Source: Nereida sp. MMG025
Lineage (GTDB): Bacteria > Pseudomonadota > Alphaproteobacteria > Rhodobacterales > Rhodobacteraceae
DNA length: 64,000 nt
Assembly (NCBI RefSeq): GCF_021654165.1
Contig: NZ_JAKFZN010000001.1
Span: 1,054,001 to 1,118,000 of the forward strand
Direction of reading: 5' to 3'
Part shown: piece after piece, positions 1-8,506 of the stretch
Layout of the letters: the number at the start of each line of letters is the position of its first letter
Numbering within the stretch: the stretch's first letter is position 1
Made by a program: the position numbers and the translations under genes
Notes under the pieces: model-generated
Told to the model about the DNA's origin: nothing
The model's input: only the letters and a program-made list of their open reading frames with translations
The model's database searches: none

Positions 1-158
1 TGGCGCAAATGGGCCATGCACATGATGAAATTGACGCCATCACCTGCCCGATTGGGGATCCATCCTTGGGAAAACATCCGCAGGCCATTGCACTTGGCGT
101 CGCCGCTGCGATGCTACGCACGACATCGGCACCGATTCCCAAAGTAAAAACCGCATGA
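1..158 (+). CDS. xdhC: Xanthine dehydrogenase accessory protein XdhC, C-terminal end (partial)
   Basis: The window opens inside a reading frame that runs from base 3 to a TGA at 156-158 and encodes the last 51 residues of a protein. The segment contains ITCPIG, then GKHPQAIALGVAAAML, which is the pattern I associate with the C-terminal Rossmann part of XdhC proteins, the chaperones that deliver sulfurated molybdenum cofactor to xanthine dehydrogenase. The stop overlaps the ATG of the next gene (ATGA), so the two are probably co-transcribed. A purine oxidation accessory gene directly before a nucleoside-type importer makes biological sense. The identification rests on a short stretch and on context. 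Confidence 0.7.
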   Translation, partial: AQMGHAHDEIDAITCPIGDPSLGKHPQAIALGVAAAMLRTTSAPIPKVKTA

Positions 159-1672
159 CAACGCCACTTCTTCGCCTTTCAGGACTGACCAAAGCCTACC
201 CGGGTGTGGTGGCAAATGATGACGTGAGTTTTGATATCGGGCACGGCGAGGTCCATGCGCTGTTGGGTGAAAACGGTGCAGGAAAATCCACGCTGGTCAA
301 AATGATCTATGGATTGGTCAAGCCGGACGCGGGCCACATGATGTTGAACGACACGCGGTTTGCCCCCGACAAGCCAAGCACGGCGCGTGCTGCTGGCATC
401 GCGATGGTGTTTCAGCATTTCAGCCTGTTTGCCGCGCTGACCGTTGCCGAAAACATCGCACTTGGCATGGAAAACCCGCCCAAGATGCGCGCCCTTGCTG
501 CCCGTATCAAAGAGGTCAGCCAGCAATACGGTTTGCCGCTGGACCCTTTGGCGCAGGTCAGTGATCTGTCAGCAGGTGAACGCCAGAGGGTCGAAATTGT
601 TCGCTGCCTGTTGCAAGACCCCAAGCTGTTGATCATGGATGAACCGACCTCGGTCCTGACCCCGCAAGAGGTTGAGGTGCTGTTTGGCACGCTGCGAAAG
701 TTGCGTACGAACGGCACATCGATCCTGTATATCTCGCATAAGTTAGAAGAAATTCGCACGCTGTGTGACGAGGCGACAATTCTGCGATTGGGCAAAAATG
801 TCGGCACGTGCGTTCCGCGCGAGACTTCGGCGCGCGAAATGGCGGAATTGATGGTCGGCACGCGCCTGCACCAACCCGAACGCCATACCCGTGATATGGG
901 GGCCGATGCGCTGGAGGTGGTTGATCTATCGGTCGCCGCGACCTCTCAATTCGGCACAGCGCTCAGGGGCGTTTCGCTGCGCGTGCGCGAGGGGCAAATA
1001 CTCGGCATAGGTGGCGTTGCGGGCAACGGACAAGATGAACTGCTGGCCGTTCTTTCTGGCGAAACACTCAGCCCCAAAGGATCAATCCGCTTTCAGGGTA
1101 ACGATATCAGCCGCCTTGACCCCACAAGCCGCCGCGCGTTGGGCGTGCTTGCGGCCCCTGAAGAACGGCTTGGCCACGCGGCAGCACCCGATATGTCGTT
1201 GGTCGAAAATGCCTGCCTGACCGCCGCAACACGCCAAGGCCTTGCTAAAAACGGCTGGATCAACTGGGGCAAAACCCGGCAATTTGCGGAAGATGTGATC
1301 GCACGGTTCGATGTGCGCACGCCACATGCCCAAGTCGCCGCGCGCGCGCTTTCGGGCGGCAACTTGCAAAAATTCGTCATCGGTCGGGAAATCATGCAAG
1401 ACCCGCGGGTATTGGTCGTCAATCAACCCACTTGGGGCGTCGATGCCTCTGCCGCGGCGGCTATCCGTCAGGCGCTTCTTGATTTGGCCGCTCAAGGCGC
1501 CGCAGTGATTGTGATCAGCCAAGACCTTGATGAGCTTTTGGAAATCACAGACGATTTCGCCGCCCTGAACGAAGGCAGGCTAAGCGTGCCTGTCCCCACA
1601 GCAGGACTAACCGTTGACCAGATCGGTCTGATGCTTGGTGGTGCGCACGGCATGGAGCAGGCCCATGTTTAA
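155..1672 (+). CDS. ABC transporter ATPase, two cassettes (nucleoside/purine-type importer)
   Basis: This cytoplasmic ATPase energises an importer of the BMP/nucleoside (RbsA-like) class. It is a 505-residue fusion of two ABC cassettes. The first has Walker A GENGAGKST at about residues 38-46, signature LSAGERQR and Walker B LLIMDEPT. The second has a degenerate P-loop (GVAGNGQDE), signature LSGGNLQK and an altered Walker B with Asn in place of Asp (VVNQPTWGVD), as is usual for the weak second site of this family. It overlaps xdhC by 4 bp and the following permease by 8 bp, so the start at 155 is well placed. Neighbouring xdhC suggests purines or nucleosides as substrate, which is inference. 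Confidence 0.93.
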   Translation: MTTPLLRLSGLTKAYPGVVANDDVSFDIGHGEVHALLGENGAGKSTLVKMIYGLVKPDAGHMMLNDTRFAPDKPSTARAAGIAMVFQHFSLFAALTVAENIALGMENPPKMRALAARIKEVSQQYGLPLDPLAQVSDLSAGERQRVEIVRCLLQDPKLLIMDEPTSVLTPQEVEVLFGTLRKLRTNGTSILYISHKLEEIRTLCDEATILRLGKNVGTCVPRETSAREMAELMVGTRLHQPERHTRDMGADALEVVDLSVAATSQFGTALRGVSLRVREGQILGIGGVAGNGQDELLAVLSGETLSPKGSIRFQGNDISRLDPTSRRALGVLAAPEERLGHAAAPDMSLVENACLTAATRQGLAKNGWINWGKTRQFAEDVIARFDVRTPHAQVAARALSGGNLQKFVIGREIMQDPRVLVVNQPTWGVDASAAAAIRQALLDLAAQGAAVIVISQDLDELLEITDDFAALNEGRLSVPVPTAGLTVDQIGLMLGGAHGMEQAHV

Positions 1673-2750
1673 GGTTGAAAAGCGCCCCTCGCCGTCACGC
1701 TTTTGGTCATGGATGGCACCCATTCTGGCAGTGGTGGCGACGATGGTGGCGGGTGGCATCATGTTTTGGATGCTTGGAAAACCACCCCTGGAAGCCATCC
1801 GAACAATTTTCTGGGACCCGCTTTTTAACGCCCAATTCGCCAGCTATTCGCGGCCGCAGTTGTTGATCAAGGCCGCCCCCCTCATCCTGATTGCCATAGG
1901 TTTGTCGATTGGATTTCGGGCAGGCGTGTGGAACATCGGCGCAGAGGGGCAATATGTGATCGGCTCACTTACGGGGGCTGGCGTGGCGCTGGCGCTCTAT
2001 CCGCTTGAAGCATGGTGGATCTTCCCGCTTATGGTTGTCGCGGGGGCTTTGGGTGGTTTCCTCTGGGCCATGATCCCTGCCATTTTGCGCATCAAGCTGA
2101 ACACCAATGAAATTCTGGTGTCTTTGATGCTGGTTTATATCGCGCTTGAAATCCAAAGCTCTATGGCACTTGGACTGTTGCGCAACCCCGACGGCGCTGG
2201 CTTTCCGGGCAGTCGAAATCTGCAGCAATATCCAAGCGCACATAACGCCGAGATTTGGGTAGGTAGTTCGATCCATTGGGGTGTCATCGCGGCCATGCTG
2301 GCCGTGATTGCCGCGATCTTTCTGTTTGCGCGCTACCTTTTGGGGTTTCAAATCAAACTCACAGGCAGCAGCCCGCGCGCGGCAAGATTTGCAGGCGTGA
2401 ACCCCAATGTGATCGTGGCCTTTTGCTTGGGCACGTCGGGGGCGCTGGCGGGCATGGCCGGCATGTTCGAGGTGTCAGGCCCCGCAGGGCAAGTCACCAT
2501 CGATTTTGCAACAGGCTATGGTTTCACCGCAATCATCGTGGCGTTTTTGGGCCGGCTTAACCCCTTGGGAATTCTGGCTGCAGGGCTGCTGATGGCATTG
2601 ACCTACATCGGCGGTGAATTGGCGCAGTTCATCATTGGCCTGCCCGCCGCCGCCATTTCCGCCTTCCAAGGCATGCTATTGTTCTTCTTGCTGGCAGGTG
2701 AGATGTTTGTGAACTACCGTTTCGTGCGGATCAGAAAGGTAGTGGCGTGA
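1665..2750 (+). CDS. ABC transporter permease, nucleoside/BMP type, first subunit
   Basis: Inner-membrane permease of the branched-chain/ribose-type superfamily (BPD_transp_2), 361 residues from the ATG at 1665. A longer frame opens upstream, but the ATG at 1665 overlaps the ATPase stop (ATGTTTAA) and begins right before the basic stretch and the first hydrophobic segment. Many hydrophobic helices alternate with short loops, and the conserved region GAEGQYVIGSLTGAG followed by LRIKLNTNEILVSLML is typical of the YufP-like permeases. It would form a heterodimer with the next gene product. The assignment to nucleoside transport follows from the BMP-type binding protein at the end of the operon. 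Confidence 0.92.
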   Translation: MFKVEKRPSPSRFWSWMAPILAVVATMVAGGIMFWMLGKPPLEAIRTIFWDPLFNAQFASYSRPQLLIKAAPLILIAIGLSIGFRAGVWNIGAEGQYVIGSLTGAGVALALYPLEAWWIFPLMVVAGALGGFLWAMIPAILRIKLNTNEILVSLMLVYIALEIQSSMALGLLRNPDGAGFPGSRNLQQYPSAHNAEIWVGSSIHWGVIAAMLAVIAAIFLFARYLLGFQIKLTGSSPRAARFAGVNPNVIVAFCLGTSGALAGMAGMFEVSGPAGQVTIDFATGYGFTAIIVAFLGRLNPLGILAAGLLMALTYIGGELAQFIIGLPAAAISAFQGMLLFFLLAGEMFVNYRFVRIRKVVA

Positions 2751-3682
2751 TGGATTGGAGCGCAATCAATCCAGCATTTTTCATCGCATCCATTATGGTA
2801 TCGGCCACGCCCCTTTTGCTGGCTGCGATTGGCGAATTGGTCGCTGAAAAGACAGGCGTTCTAAACCTTGGCGTCGAAGGCATGATGATCACAGGGGCCA
2901 TCTGCGGCTTTATCATTTCCGTTGAAACAGGCTCGCCCACCTTGGGGTTCATATGTGGGGCATTGGGGGGCGCGGTTCTGTCGTTGATTTTTGCCCTGCT
3001 TACGCAGCTCTTTATGGCCAACCAAGTGGCCAGCGGATTGGCGTTGACGCTCTTTGGTCTCGGCTTTTCATCCATGATCGGTCAGGGCTATGTGGGGATC
3101 GTGCCGCCTGATGTGCCTAAACTGATGGAAGGCGCGGATCTATCGGCGTTCCAGCGGATCGCTTTGGGACATGACGCTGTTTTATACATCGGCCTGCTTA
3201 TCCCCGTCATCGTTTGGTACGTTCTGAAATATACGCGGCTCGGGTTGGTCTTGCGTGCTGTGGGCGAAGATCACGAGGCGGCCCATGCCTTGGGCTATAA
3301 GGTGATCTGGATCAGGGTTGGCGCCATCTTTTTCGGGGGTGCCTGCGCTGGTCTGGGTGGGGCCTACCTCAGTCTTGTGCGCGTGCCGCAATGGACCGAC
3401 GGAATGACCGCAGGGATCGGTTGGATTGCCCTTGCGCTGGTTGTCTTTGCAAGCTGGCGGCCATTGTTCATTATCATTGGTGCCTATCTTTTTGGCGGTG
3501 TGACCGTCTTGCAGTTGAATCTGCAGGCTGCGGGCTCAACCATACCTGTCGAATACTTGTCCATGAGCCCGTATGTGATAACCATCCTTGTGCTCGTTCT
3601 TTTGTCTGTCCTGCAAAAATACGGGCTGTTGCGTGCAGCAGCCCCTGCCATGTTGGGCCGATTATTCCACGCCTCGAACTAG
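2750..3682 (+). CDS. ABC transporter permease, nucleoside/BMP type, second subunit
   Basis: Second inner-membrane permease of the importer, 310 residues. GTG at 2747 and ATG at 2750 are both possible; I prefer ATG 2750, which shares one base with the TGA of the preceding gene (TGATG). The characteristic segment ATPLLLAAIGELVAEKTG with VLNLGVEGMM matches the YufQ-like permease of BMP-type systems. About eight or more hydrophobic helices are visible. It pairs with the upstream permease and the two-cassette ATPase. Confidence 0.92.
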   Translation: MDWSAINPAFFIASIMVSATPLLLAAIGELVAEKTGVLNLGVEGMMITGAICGFIISVETGSPTLGFICGALGGAVLSLIFALLTQLFMANQVASGLALTLFGLGFSSMIGQGYVGIVPPDVPKLMEGADLSAFQRIALGHDAVLYIGLLIPVIVWYVLKYTRLGLVLRAVGEDHEAAHALGYKVIWIRVGAIFFGGACAGLGGAYLSLVRVPQWTDGMTAGIGWIALALVVFASWRPLFIIIGAYLFGGVTVLQLNLQAAGSTIPVEYLSMSPYVITILVLVLLSVLQKYGLLRAAAPAMLGRLFHASN

Positions 3683-3715
3683 AGGCACATAGCAATACAA
3701 CTTGGGGGAAAATCC

Positions 3716-4792
3716 ATGATGCTACGTCGAACACTTCTTGCAGGGGCCGCAATGGCACTTGCGCTGACCACAGGCGCATTTGCGCAAGACAAAACCAAGG
3801 TTGGTTTCGTATTCGTTGGCCCCATCGGTGATGGCGGCTGGACATATGAGCACAACAAAGGACGCCTTGCCGTTGAAGACCACTTTGGCGATAGCGTTGA
3901 AACGGTATTCCAGGAAAGCGTGCCAGAGGGTGCCGATGCTGAACGGGTCATGACGCAAATGGCTTTGTCGGGCGCGGATCTGATCTTTACAACCTCTTTT
4001 GGCTATATGGATCCCACGATCAACGTTGCTGCCAAATTCCCCGATGTAAAATTCGAGCATGCCACCGGCTACAAACGCGCTGACAACGTGTCGACATATT
4101 CCGCCCGCTTCTATGAAGGTCGCGCAATTCAAGGCCATATCGCAGGTAAAATGACCGAAACCAACAAAATCGGTTACATCGCCTCCTTCCCGATCCCAGA
4201 AGTGATCCGCGGCATCAACTCGGCCTATCTGCACGCCAAGAAAGTGAACCCTGATGTCGAGTTCAACATCGTTTGGGCCTACACATGGTTTGACCCTGCG
4301 AAAGAAGCAGACGCGGCTAAAGCGCTGATCGAGCAAGGCGCGGATGTCATCTTGCAGCACACAGATTCCACCGCACCTCAGGCCGCGGCACGTGATGCAG
4401 GCGGGGTCATCACCTTTGGTCAAGCCTCTGACATGGCGGAATACGGTCCGTTGCCACGTGTATCCTCAATCATCGATGATTGGGCGCCCTACTACATCGA
4501 TCGTGTCCAAGCGGTGATGGACGGCACATGGACAAGCACAGACACTTGGGACGGTATCGGCCCGGGTATGGTTGCGATTGGCGAGATTTCGGATGCTGTT
4601 CCCGCGGACGTCAAAGCCGAAGCACTGGCGATGAAAGAAGCGATCGGTGCAGGTGAATACATGCCCTTCACCGGGCCCATCAACCGCCAAGACGGCAGCG
4701 TTTGGTTGGCAGAAGGTGAAACAGCAGACGACGGCACGTTGGCTGGTATGAACTTTTATGTTGAAGGTCTGACTGGCGAAATTCCTCAGTAA
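3716..4792 (+). CDS. BMP-family substrate-binding protein of the ABC importer
   Basis: Periplasmic solute-binding protein, 358 residues, with a clear Sec signal peptide: MMLRR, then a hydrophobic core, ending ALTTGAFA with likely cleavage before QDKTK. The mature start KVGFVFVGPIGDGGWTYEHN and the internal HATGYKRADN are typical of the BmpA/PnrA family, which binds nucleosides, purines or related compounds. It lies 33 bp after the second permease and is followed by a strong terminator, closing the operon. Substrate is not provable from sequence; the xdhC neighbour makes purines the leading guess. Confidence 0.92.
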   Translation: MMLRRTLLAGAAMALALTTGAFAQDKTKVGFVFVGPIGDGGWTYEHNKGRLAVEDHFGDSVETVFQESVPEGADAERVMTQMALSGADLIFTTSFGYMDPTINVAAKFPDVKFEHATGYKRADNVSTYSARFYEGRAIQGHIAGKMTETNKIGYIASFPIPEVIRGINSAYLHAKKVNPDVEFNIVWAYTWFDPAKEADAAKALIEQGADVILQHTDSTAPQAAARDAGGVITFGQASDMAEYGPLPRVSSIIDDWAPYYIDRVQAVMDGTWTSTDTWDGIGPGMVAIGEISDAVPADVKAEALAMKEAIGAGEYMPFTGPINRQDGSVWLAEGETADDGTLAGMNFYVEGLTGEIPQ

Positions 4793-4810
4793 GACAATTC
4801 TCTCTAACTG

Positions 4811-4842
4811 AAAAAGCCCCGTCATTTGGCGGGGCTTTTTTG
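4811..4842 (+). terminator. Rho-independent terminator after the BMP-type importer operon
   Basis: A-tract, GCCCCG stem, loop TCATTTGG, CGGGGC stem and a run of Ts. It starts 18 bp after the binding-protein stop codon and looks like a strong intrinsic terminator. Confidence 0.93.
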
Positions 4843-5119
4843 TTTCCCGAACGTAGAAAATAAGATCACGCAACACCCGCTTTTTATGAATTCCAAGATA
4901 GAATCACCCAAGCTTTTTGCACAGACGCCTCCAATCGTTAACGCCTTGTGGATAGCACCAGTTGGTGAAGGGTGATTTAGCGGCACAATATGTGGTATAT
5001 CTGTAACGGCATGATACAACTTATGGTTGTTTTTTATTTTTTCATATTTTTGCTTTGACAGCCCCCACATTGTTCGAGAACCGTAAACAAACATTAACCA
5101 GCAAAAATGGAGCTGCCCC
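4843..5119 (+). promoter_or_regulatory. AT-rich upstream region of the repeat-peptide gene
   Basis: No gene is seen in these 277 bases. The second half is clearly AT-richer than the surroundings (T-runs near 5030-5052). A TTGACA hexamer lies at 5055-5060, but no good TATAAT-like partner follows at the usual distance, so a promoter here is only possible. GGAG at 5109-5112 sits 7 bases before the ATG of the repeat-peptide gene and is a good ribosome binding site. Confidence 0.3.
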
Positions 5120-5446
5120 ATGACACGCAACGACACATTTGATTCAGGCCTTGTTCATATCGCAAATAAATCGCCTGCCTTTGACACAGATCACCAGCAC
5201 GTCACCGACGCTGGCCGCGTACACATCGCAAACAAATCGCCTGCGTTCAGCACTGATTTTGCGGACACACGCGATGCGGGTAACGTGCCAATCGCCAACA
5301 AATCACCCGCCTTCACAACCGATTGCGAAGACGCAGGCCGTGTGCACATCGCAAACAAATCCCCTGCGTTCAGCACGGACTGCGAAGACAGTGGCAAGGT
5401 TGCAATCGCCAACAAATCGCCAGCTTTTGACGTAAAAGCCGCTTAA
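5120..5446 (+). CDS. Multi-repeat small protein with five IANKSPAF units; possible peptide precursor
   Basis: A 108-residue protein with no signal peptide or membrane segment. After an 11-residue head (MTRNDTFDSGL) it consists of five repeats of V-x-IANKSPAF at residues 12-21, 34-43, 56-65, 75-84 and 94-103. They are separated by acidic spacers of 12, 12, 9 and 9 residues that start D/S/T-T-D and end G-R/N/K; the tail is DVKAA. The two 9-residue spacers contain a Cys in the form TDCED. The core octapeptide is invariant, but its codons differ between copies, which indicates selection on the peptide. GGAG lies 7 bases before the ATG. Nine bases separate it from the DUF6065-like gene, so the two are very likely one operon. 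I do not recognise the family. The layout resembles multicore precursors of ribosomally made peptides, but that is inference. Confidence 0.85.
   Translation: MTRNDTFDSGLVHIANKSPAFDTDHQHVTDAGRVHIANKSPAFSTDFADTRDAGNVPIANKSPAFTTDCEDAGRVHIANKSPAFSTDCEDSGKVAIANKSPAFDVKAA
5153..5428 (+). repeat. Five imperfect coding repeats (V-x-IANKSPAF)
   Basis: Thirty-base units at 5153-5182, 5219-5248, 5285-5314, 5342-5371 and 5399-5428. Period is 66, 66, 57 and 57 bases. At the DNA level the units differ at many third positions: Asn is AAT or AAC, Ser is TCG, TCA or TCC, Pro is CCT, CCC or CCA, Ala is GCA, GCC, GCG or GCT, and Phe is TTT or TTC. The encoded IANKSPAF is unchanged. Confidence 0.95.
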
Positions 5447-5455
5447 GCACCCCAG

Positions 5456-6247
5456 ATGAAGGATACCCCAACACCTTCATCGGCCAGCGTTTCCGACAGC
5501 GAAGCGCTGGCCAAATTCTATCGGATGGTGCCGAGCGCCAGCCAACCCGTCCCGGCAGACGCGGCCGCGGGCGGGACTCTGCCATTGCGCGCCTACCGCT
5601 ATTGCGAACCGATCCGTGTGGCGTCGCAACTGGGGTGGTATGTTTTCCCTCCCATGGATTTTTCGCTCATCTGGGACGGCACACAGATTTTCTGGACCTA
5701 CGCCGACGCACCGGATTGGATGCCACTCGACGCGGTTCAATTTCCGAAATTTGCTGGCCAATTCGATGCGTCTGCACCGGATGATATCAAGGGCTATTCC
5801 CCGCCCTTTATGGCCTCGGTGCTCCAACCAGGAGTGTTACAAGTGTGGTCCGGGTTGATTGCGCGCACGGCACCTGACTGGTGCCTTTTGGTGCGCGAGC
5901 CCGCAAACCTGCCGCGCAACCAGCACTTTCAAGGGTTCGAAGGCGTCATTGAAACCGACAGATGGTTCGGCCCTTTGTTCACCAATATCCGCCTGACCAA
6001 GACCGACACACGCGTCGACATCAAGAAGGATCACCCGTTCTTCACGATCCAGCCGATCCACCGCAACATGCTTGATCCGAAACTATCAGGCCGCGTGGAA
6101 AAAGTTGCGGGCATGTCTGAAATGACAGATAGTGATTGGCAGGATTACCGTGACACAATCGTAAACCGCGTTGGTGACAAACGGGTCGCTGGTGACTACG
6201 CCAAGACGTCCCGCAAACGAAGGAAACGTGATGACAGTGCGCCTTAG
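5456..6247 (+). CDS. DUF6065-like protein, possible partner of the repeat peptide
   Basis: A 263-residue soluble protein. Residues of about 45-75 read AYRYCEPIRVASQLGW, then FPPMDFSLIWDG. This resembles the 'YRC-P--IAN--GW ... WNG' pattern I associate with DUF6065 proteins, and the later segments LLVREPAN, GFEGVIETDRWFG and FFTIQPIHRN fit the same family order. No catalytic motif is known to me for this family. The C-terminus is basic (KTSRKRRKR). The ATG is 9 bases after the stop of the repeat-peptide gene, and its 3' end overlaps the MFS gene by 17 bp, so the three genes are probably translated together. A role in modifying or handling the IANKSPAF peptide is inference from position. Confidence 0.7.
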   Translation: MKDTPTPSSASVSDSEALAKFYRMVPSASQPVPADAAAGGTLPLRAYRYCEPIRVASQLGWYVFPPMDFSLIWDGTQIFWTYADAPDWMPLDAVQFPKFAGQFDASAPDDIKGYSPPFMASVLQPGVLQVWSGLIARTAPDWCLLVREPANLPRNQHFQGFEGVIETDRWFGPLFTNIRLTKTDTRVDIKKDHPFFTIQPIHRNMLDPKLSGRVEKVAGMSEMTDSDWQDYRDTIVNRVGDKRVAGDYAKTSRKRRKRDDSAP

Positions 6248-7397
6248 CACATTGCCAGCCTTCGGTATTATCGTCGTCAGCATCGCTTACGTTATTGAAA
6301 TCACGACCTTCCCGCTCATCCTTGGTGCGCTAACCGACACCCTTCATTTGACACGCAGCCAAGGGCTTTGGCTGGCCAGCGCCTATAAGATCGCTCTTGT
6401 TTGCTCGCTTTTGATCGGCGGACCAATGGGCGACCGCTTTGGCAAGGAACGGATCTTTGCTGTTGGAACAGCATTTTTCAGCCTCAGTTCGCTCGCCCTT
6501 TTGTTTGTCCAGAATGGCGAGACCGCGCTTGTGTTGCGCGTTTTGCAAGGCATCGGCGCGGGTCTCTTTTCGCCGATGATTCCGGCTTTGATAGCGGCCC
6601 GCCGACGTGAAAACGCGGTCTCCGCGCTCAGTCGGTGGGGGATGATCACGGGGCTGGCTGCGGCTGTCTATCCATTCATTGCAGCGGTGTTGACGCAAAG
6701 CACCTCGTGGCAAGGGGGCTGGCTGGTCGTGCCACTGTTTGCAACTGTTGCGTTGTTAGGATTACCGATGATCAGCGACCGACAAGATCAAACGCCCAAC
6801 CCCGTCAATGAGGCCAGCGCCAAGGTTGCGCTATCGGCCTCGGTTTGGGCAATCATCGCTTATGTCTTTCTGAATTACGGCGCGACCACATGGTTCATTT
6901 ATGCAATTGCAACGATGCAATCCGACGCCATCAGCCTCACCCAGACTGGCGTGCTTCTTTTTGTGCTTTGGAGCGTTTTTGCACTTGGAAACCTTGCCGT
7001 CAGCCAGCTGAACCGGCTGCTTAGCATGCCAACGCTGCTTCAGATTGGTGCGATTTTTAACGCGATTGGCATTCTTTTGCTGTGTTACGATCCAACCAAC
7101 TTATATCTGGCGTTTTTCACCTCAGGCTTGATCGGCATTGGGATGGCGTTGAACAATGTGCCCACAACCGATCTGGCGTTTCGTATGTCACCGCAATCTG
7201 CACACGGACGGGTTGCCAGCCTTGATATTATCGCCGCGCGCCTTGGCGGTGCGGCTTGCGTGGTGTTGATCCCGTTCCATGCCTCTGCGTCTCTTTGGTT
7301 TGCGCCTGTCTTTGCGGTTTGCGTTGTGGCATTTTCCTTTGCGCTGGTGCTGTTTTCTATGCGCGGCACGCCAAAGCTGGCCGTGCCCGCCGAATAG
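6231..7397 (+). CDS. MFS transporter, possible exporter of the repeat-peptide cluster
   Basis: A 388-residue major facilitator protein with about 12 hydrophobic helices. The MFS loop 2-3 motif A is visible as GPMGDRFGKERIF. I place the start at the ATG 6231, preceded by AAGGAAAC, rather than at a longer upstream frame, since the first helix follows directly (STLPAFGIIVVSIAY). The gene overlaps the DUF6065-like gene by 17 bp. MFS proteins in this position often export small molecules or peptides made by the linked genes. Direction and substrate are not determined by the sequence. Confidence 0.88.
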   Translation: MTVRLSTLPAFGIIVVSIAYVIEITTFPLILGALTDTLHLTRSQGLWLASAYKIALVCSLLIGGPMGDRFGKERIFAVGTAFFSLSSLALLFVQNGETALVLRVLQGIGAGLFSPMIPALIAARRRENAVSALSRWGMITGLAAAVYPFIAAVLTQSTSWQGGWLVVPLFATVALLGLPMISDRQDQTPNPVNEASAKVALSASVWAIIAYVFLNYGATTWFIYAIATMQSDAISLTQTGVLLFVLWSVFALGNLAVSQLNRLLSMPTLLQIGAIFNAIGILLLCYDPTNLYLAFFTSGLIGIGMALNNVPTTDLAFRMSPQSAHGRVASLDIIAARLGGAACVVLIPFHASASLWFAPVFAVCVVAFSFALVLFSMRGTPKLAVPAE

Positions 7398-7435
7398 ATC
7401 TCGCTCCTCGTGCAAGGCCATGGCACTGTGCAAGT

Positions 7436-8506
7436 ATGGAACACGTAACGGATTGTTTGATTGTCGGAGGCGGGATCGCGGGGGTCACAGCTGCCGCAGC
7501 CCTTGCACCGCATATGGACGTCACGCTGTTGGAAGCCGAAGCCAACATTGGCTATCATGCATCGGGTCGATCGGCTGCGATGTTTTTGCGGGACTATGGC
7601 AATGCAACCGTCTGTGATTTGAACTACGCCAGCGAAGCCGCGCATATCGAACAAGGCGTTCTGTCACCCCGCAGTATGGTTTTGCTTGGTCGAGCAGACG
7701 ACCCGTTTGACGCCGATTGTGCCGCTCTCAAAATGACAGAGGTGTCTGTTTCGCAGGCATCCCACCTGCTTCCCATCATCGACACGCACGTCGTCACCCG
7801 CGCAGCCCTAACCCACGCATCGACAGCTCTTGATACAGATCTGGCACTTCAGGCGGCTTTGCGCAGCGCACGAGGCAACGGCGCGACCCTACGCACGCAA
7901 GCGCCCGTCATATCGGCATCGCACACAGGCGGGCGGTGGACGCTCGCAACGGCCAAGGGGCAATTCACGTCAAAAATCTTGGTAAATGCAGCGGGGGCTT
8001 GGGCCGATACTTTGGCACAATTCTGCAGCATCTCTCCTATCGGTCTGACCCCGTATCGCCGCTCAATGGCGCAACTGCCAGCGCCGCGCGGCTATGACAT
8101 AAAGGACTGGCCCTTCACCCTTGCAGCGGGTGATCGCTGGTATGCCAAACCAATCGGCGGGCGCTGGTGCGTCAGTCCAAGCGAAGAAGACCCGACACAC
8201 CCGCATGATGCATATTCCGATGACATGACCCTTGCCGAAGGGCTTGCGCGTTACGAGGATATGGTCACCGCGCCCGTCACCCGCCTTGAGGGAAGTTGGG
8301 CTGGCCTAAGAACCTTCGCCCCCGACCGCGCCCTTGTGATTGGCCCAGATGCAAACGAGCCTTCCTTTTTCTGGCTTGCCGGTCAGGGTGGCTACGGATT
8401 TCAAACTTCTCCCGCGGCGGCCAACCTTCTGGCATCGCATATACTGGGATCACCTACGGATCTGGCGAACCGCACGGTCGCCGCATTACACCCCAACCGG
8501 TTTTAG
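7436..8506 (+). CDS. FAD-dependent oxidoreductase of the DAO family
   Basis: A 356-residue flavoprotein of the D-amino-acid-oxidase/glycine-oxidase-like fold. The N-terminal dinucleotide-binding motif is CLIVGGGIAGVTAAAAL, followed by LLEAEANIGYHASGRSAAMF. A second FAD contact, NAAGAWADTLA, lies near residue 190, and a C-terminal GQGGYGFQTSP loop is as expected. The ATG at 7436 immediately precedes the Rossmann motif. It lies 38 bp after the MFS gene on the same strand and may belong to the repeat-peptide operon, acting on an amine or amino acid, but independent transcription is also possible. It converges with the Hint gene, with a 4-bp overlap of stops. Confidence 0.87.
   Translation: MEHVTDCLIVGGGIAGVTAAAALAPHMDVTLLEAEANIGYHASGRSAAMFLRDYGNATVCDLNYASEAAHIEQGVLSPRSMVLLGRADDPFDADCAALKMTEVSVSQASHLLPIIDTHVVTRAALTHASTALDTDLALQAALRSARGNGATLRTQAPVISASHTGGRWTLATAKGQFTSKILVNAAGAWADTLAQFCSISPIGLTPYRRSMAQLPAPRGYDIKDWPFTLAAGDRWYAKPIGGRWCVSPSEEDPTHPHDAYSDDMTLAEGLARYEDMVTAPVTRLEGSWAGLRTFAPDRALVIGPDANEPSFFWLAGQGGYGFQTSPAAANLLASHILGSPTDLANRTVAALHPNRF

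Noticed and set aside
5120-5446. Regularly spaced repeats that could suggest a CRISPR array
   Set aside because: The units are coding, vary at third positions and keep one reading frame with a ribosome binding site; the spacers are similar to each other, and no cas genes are near.
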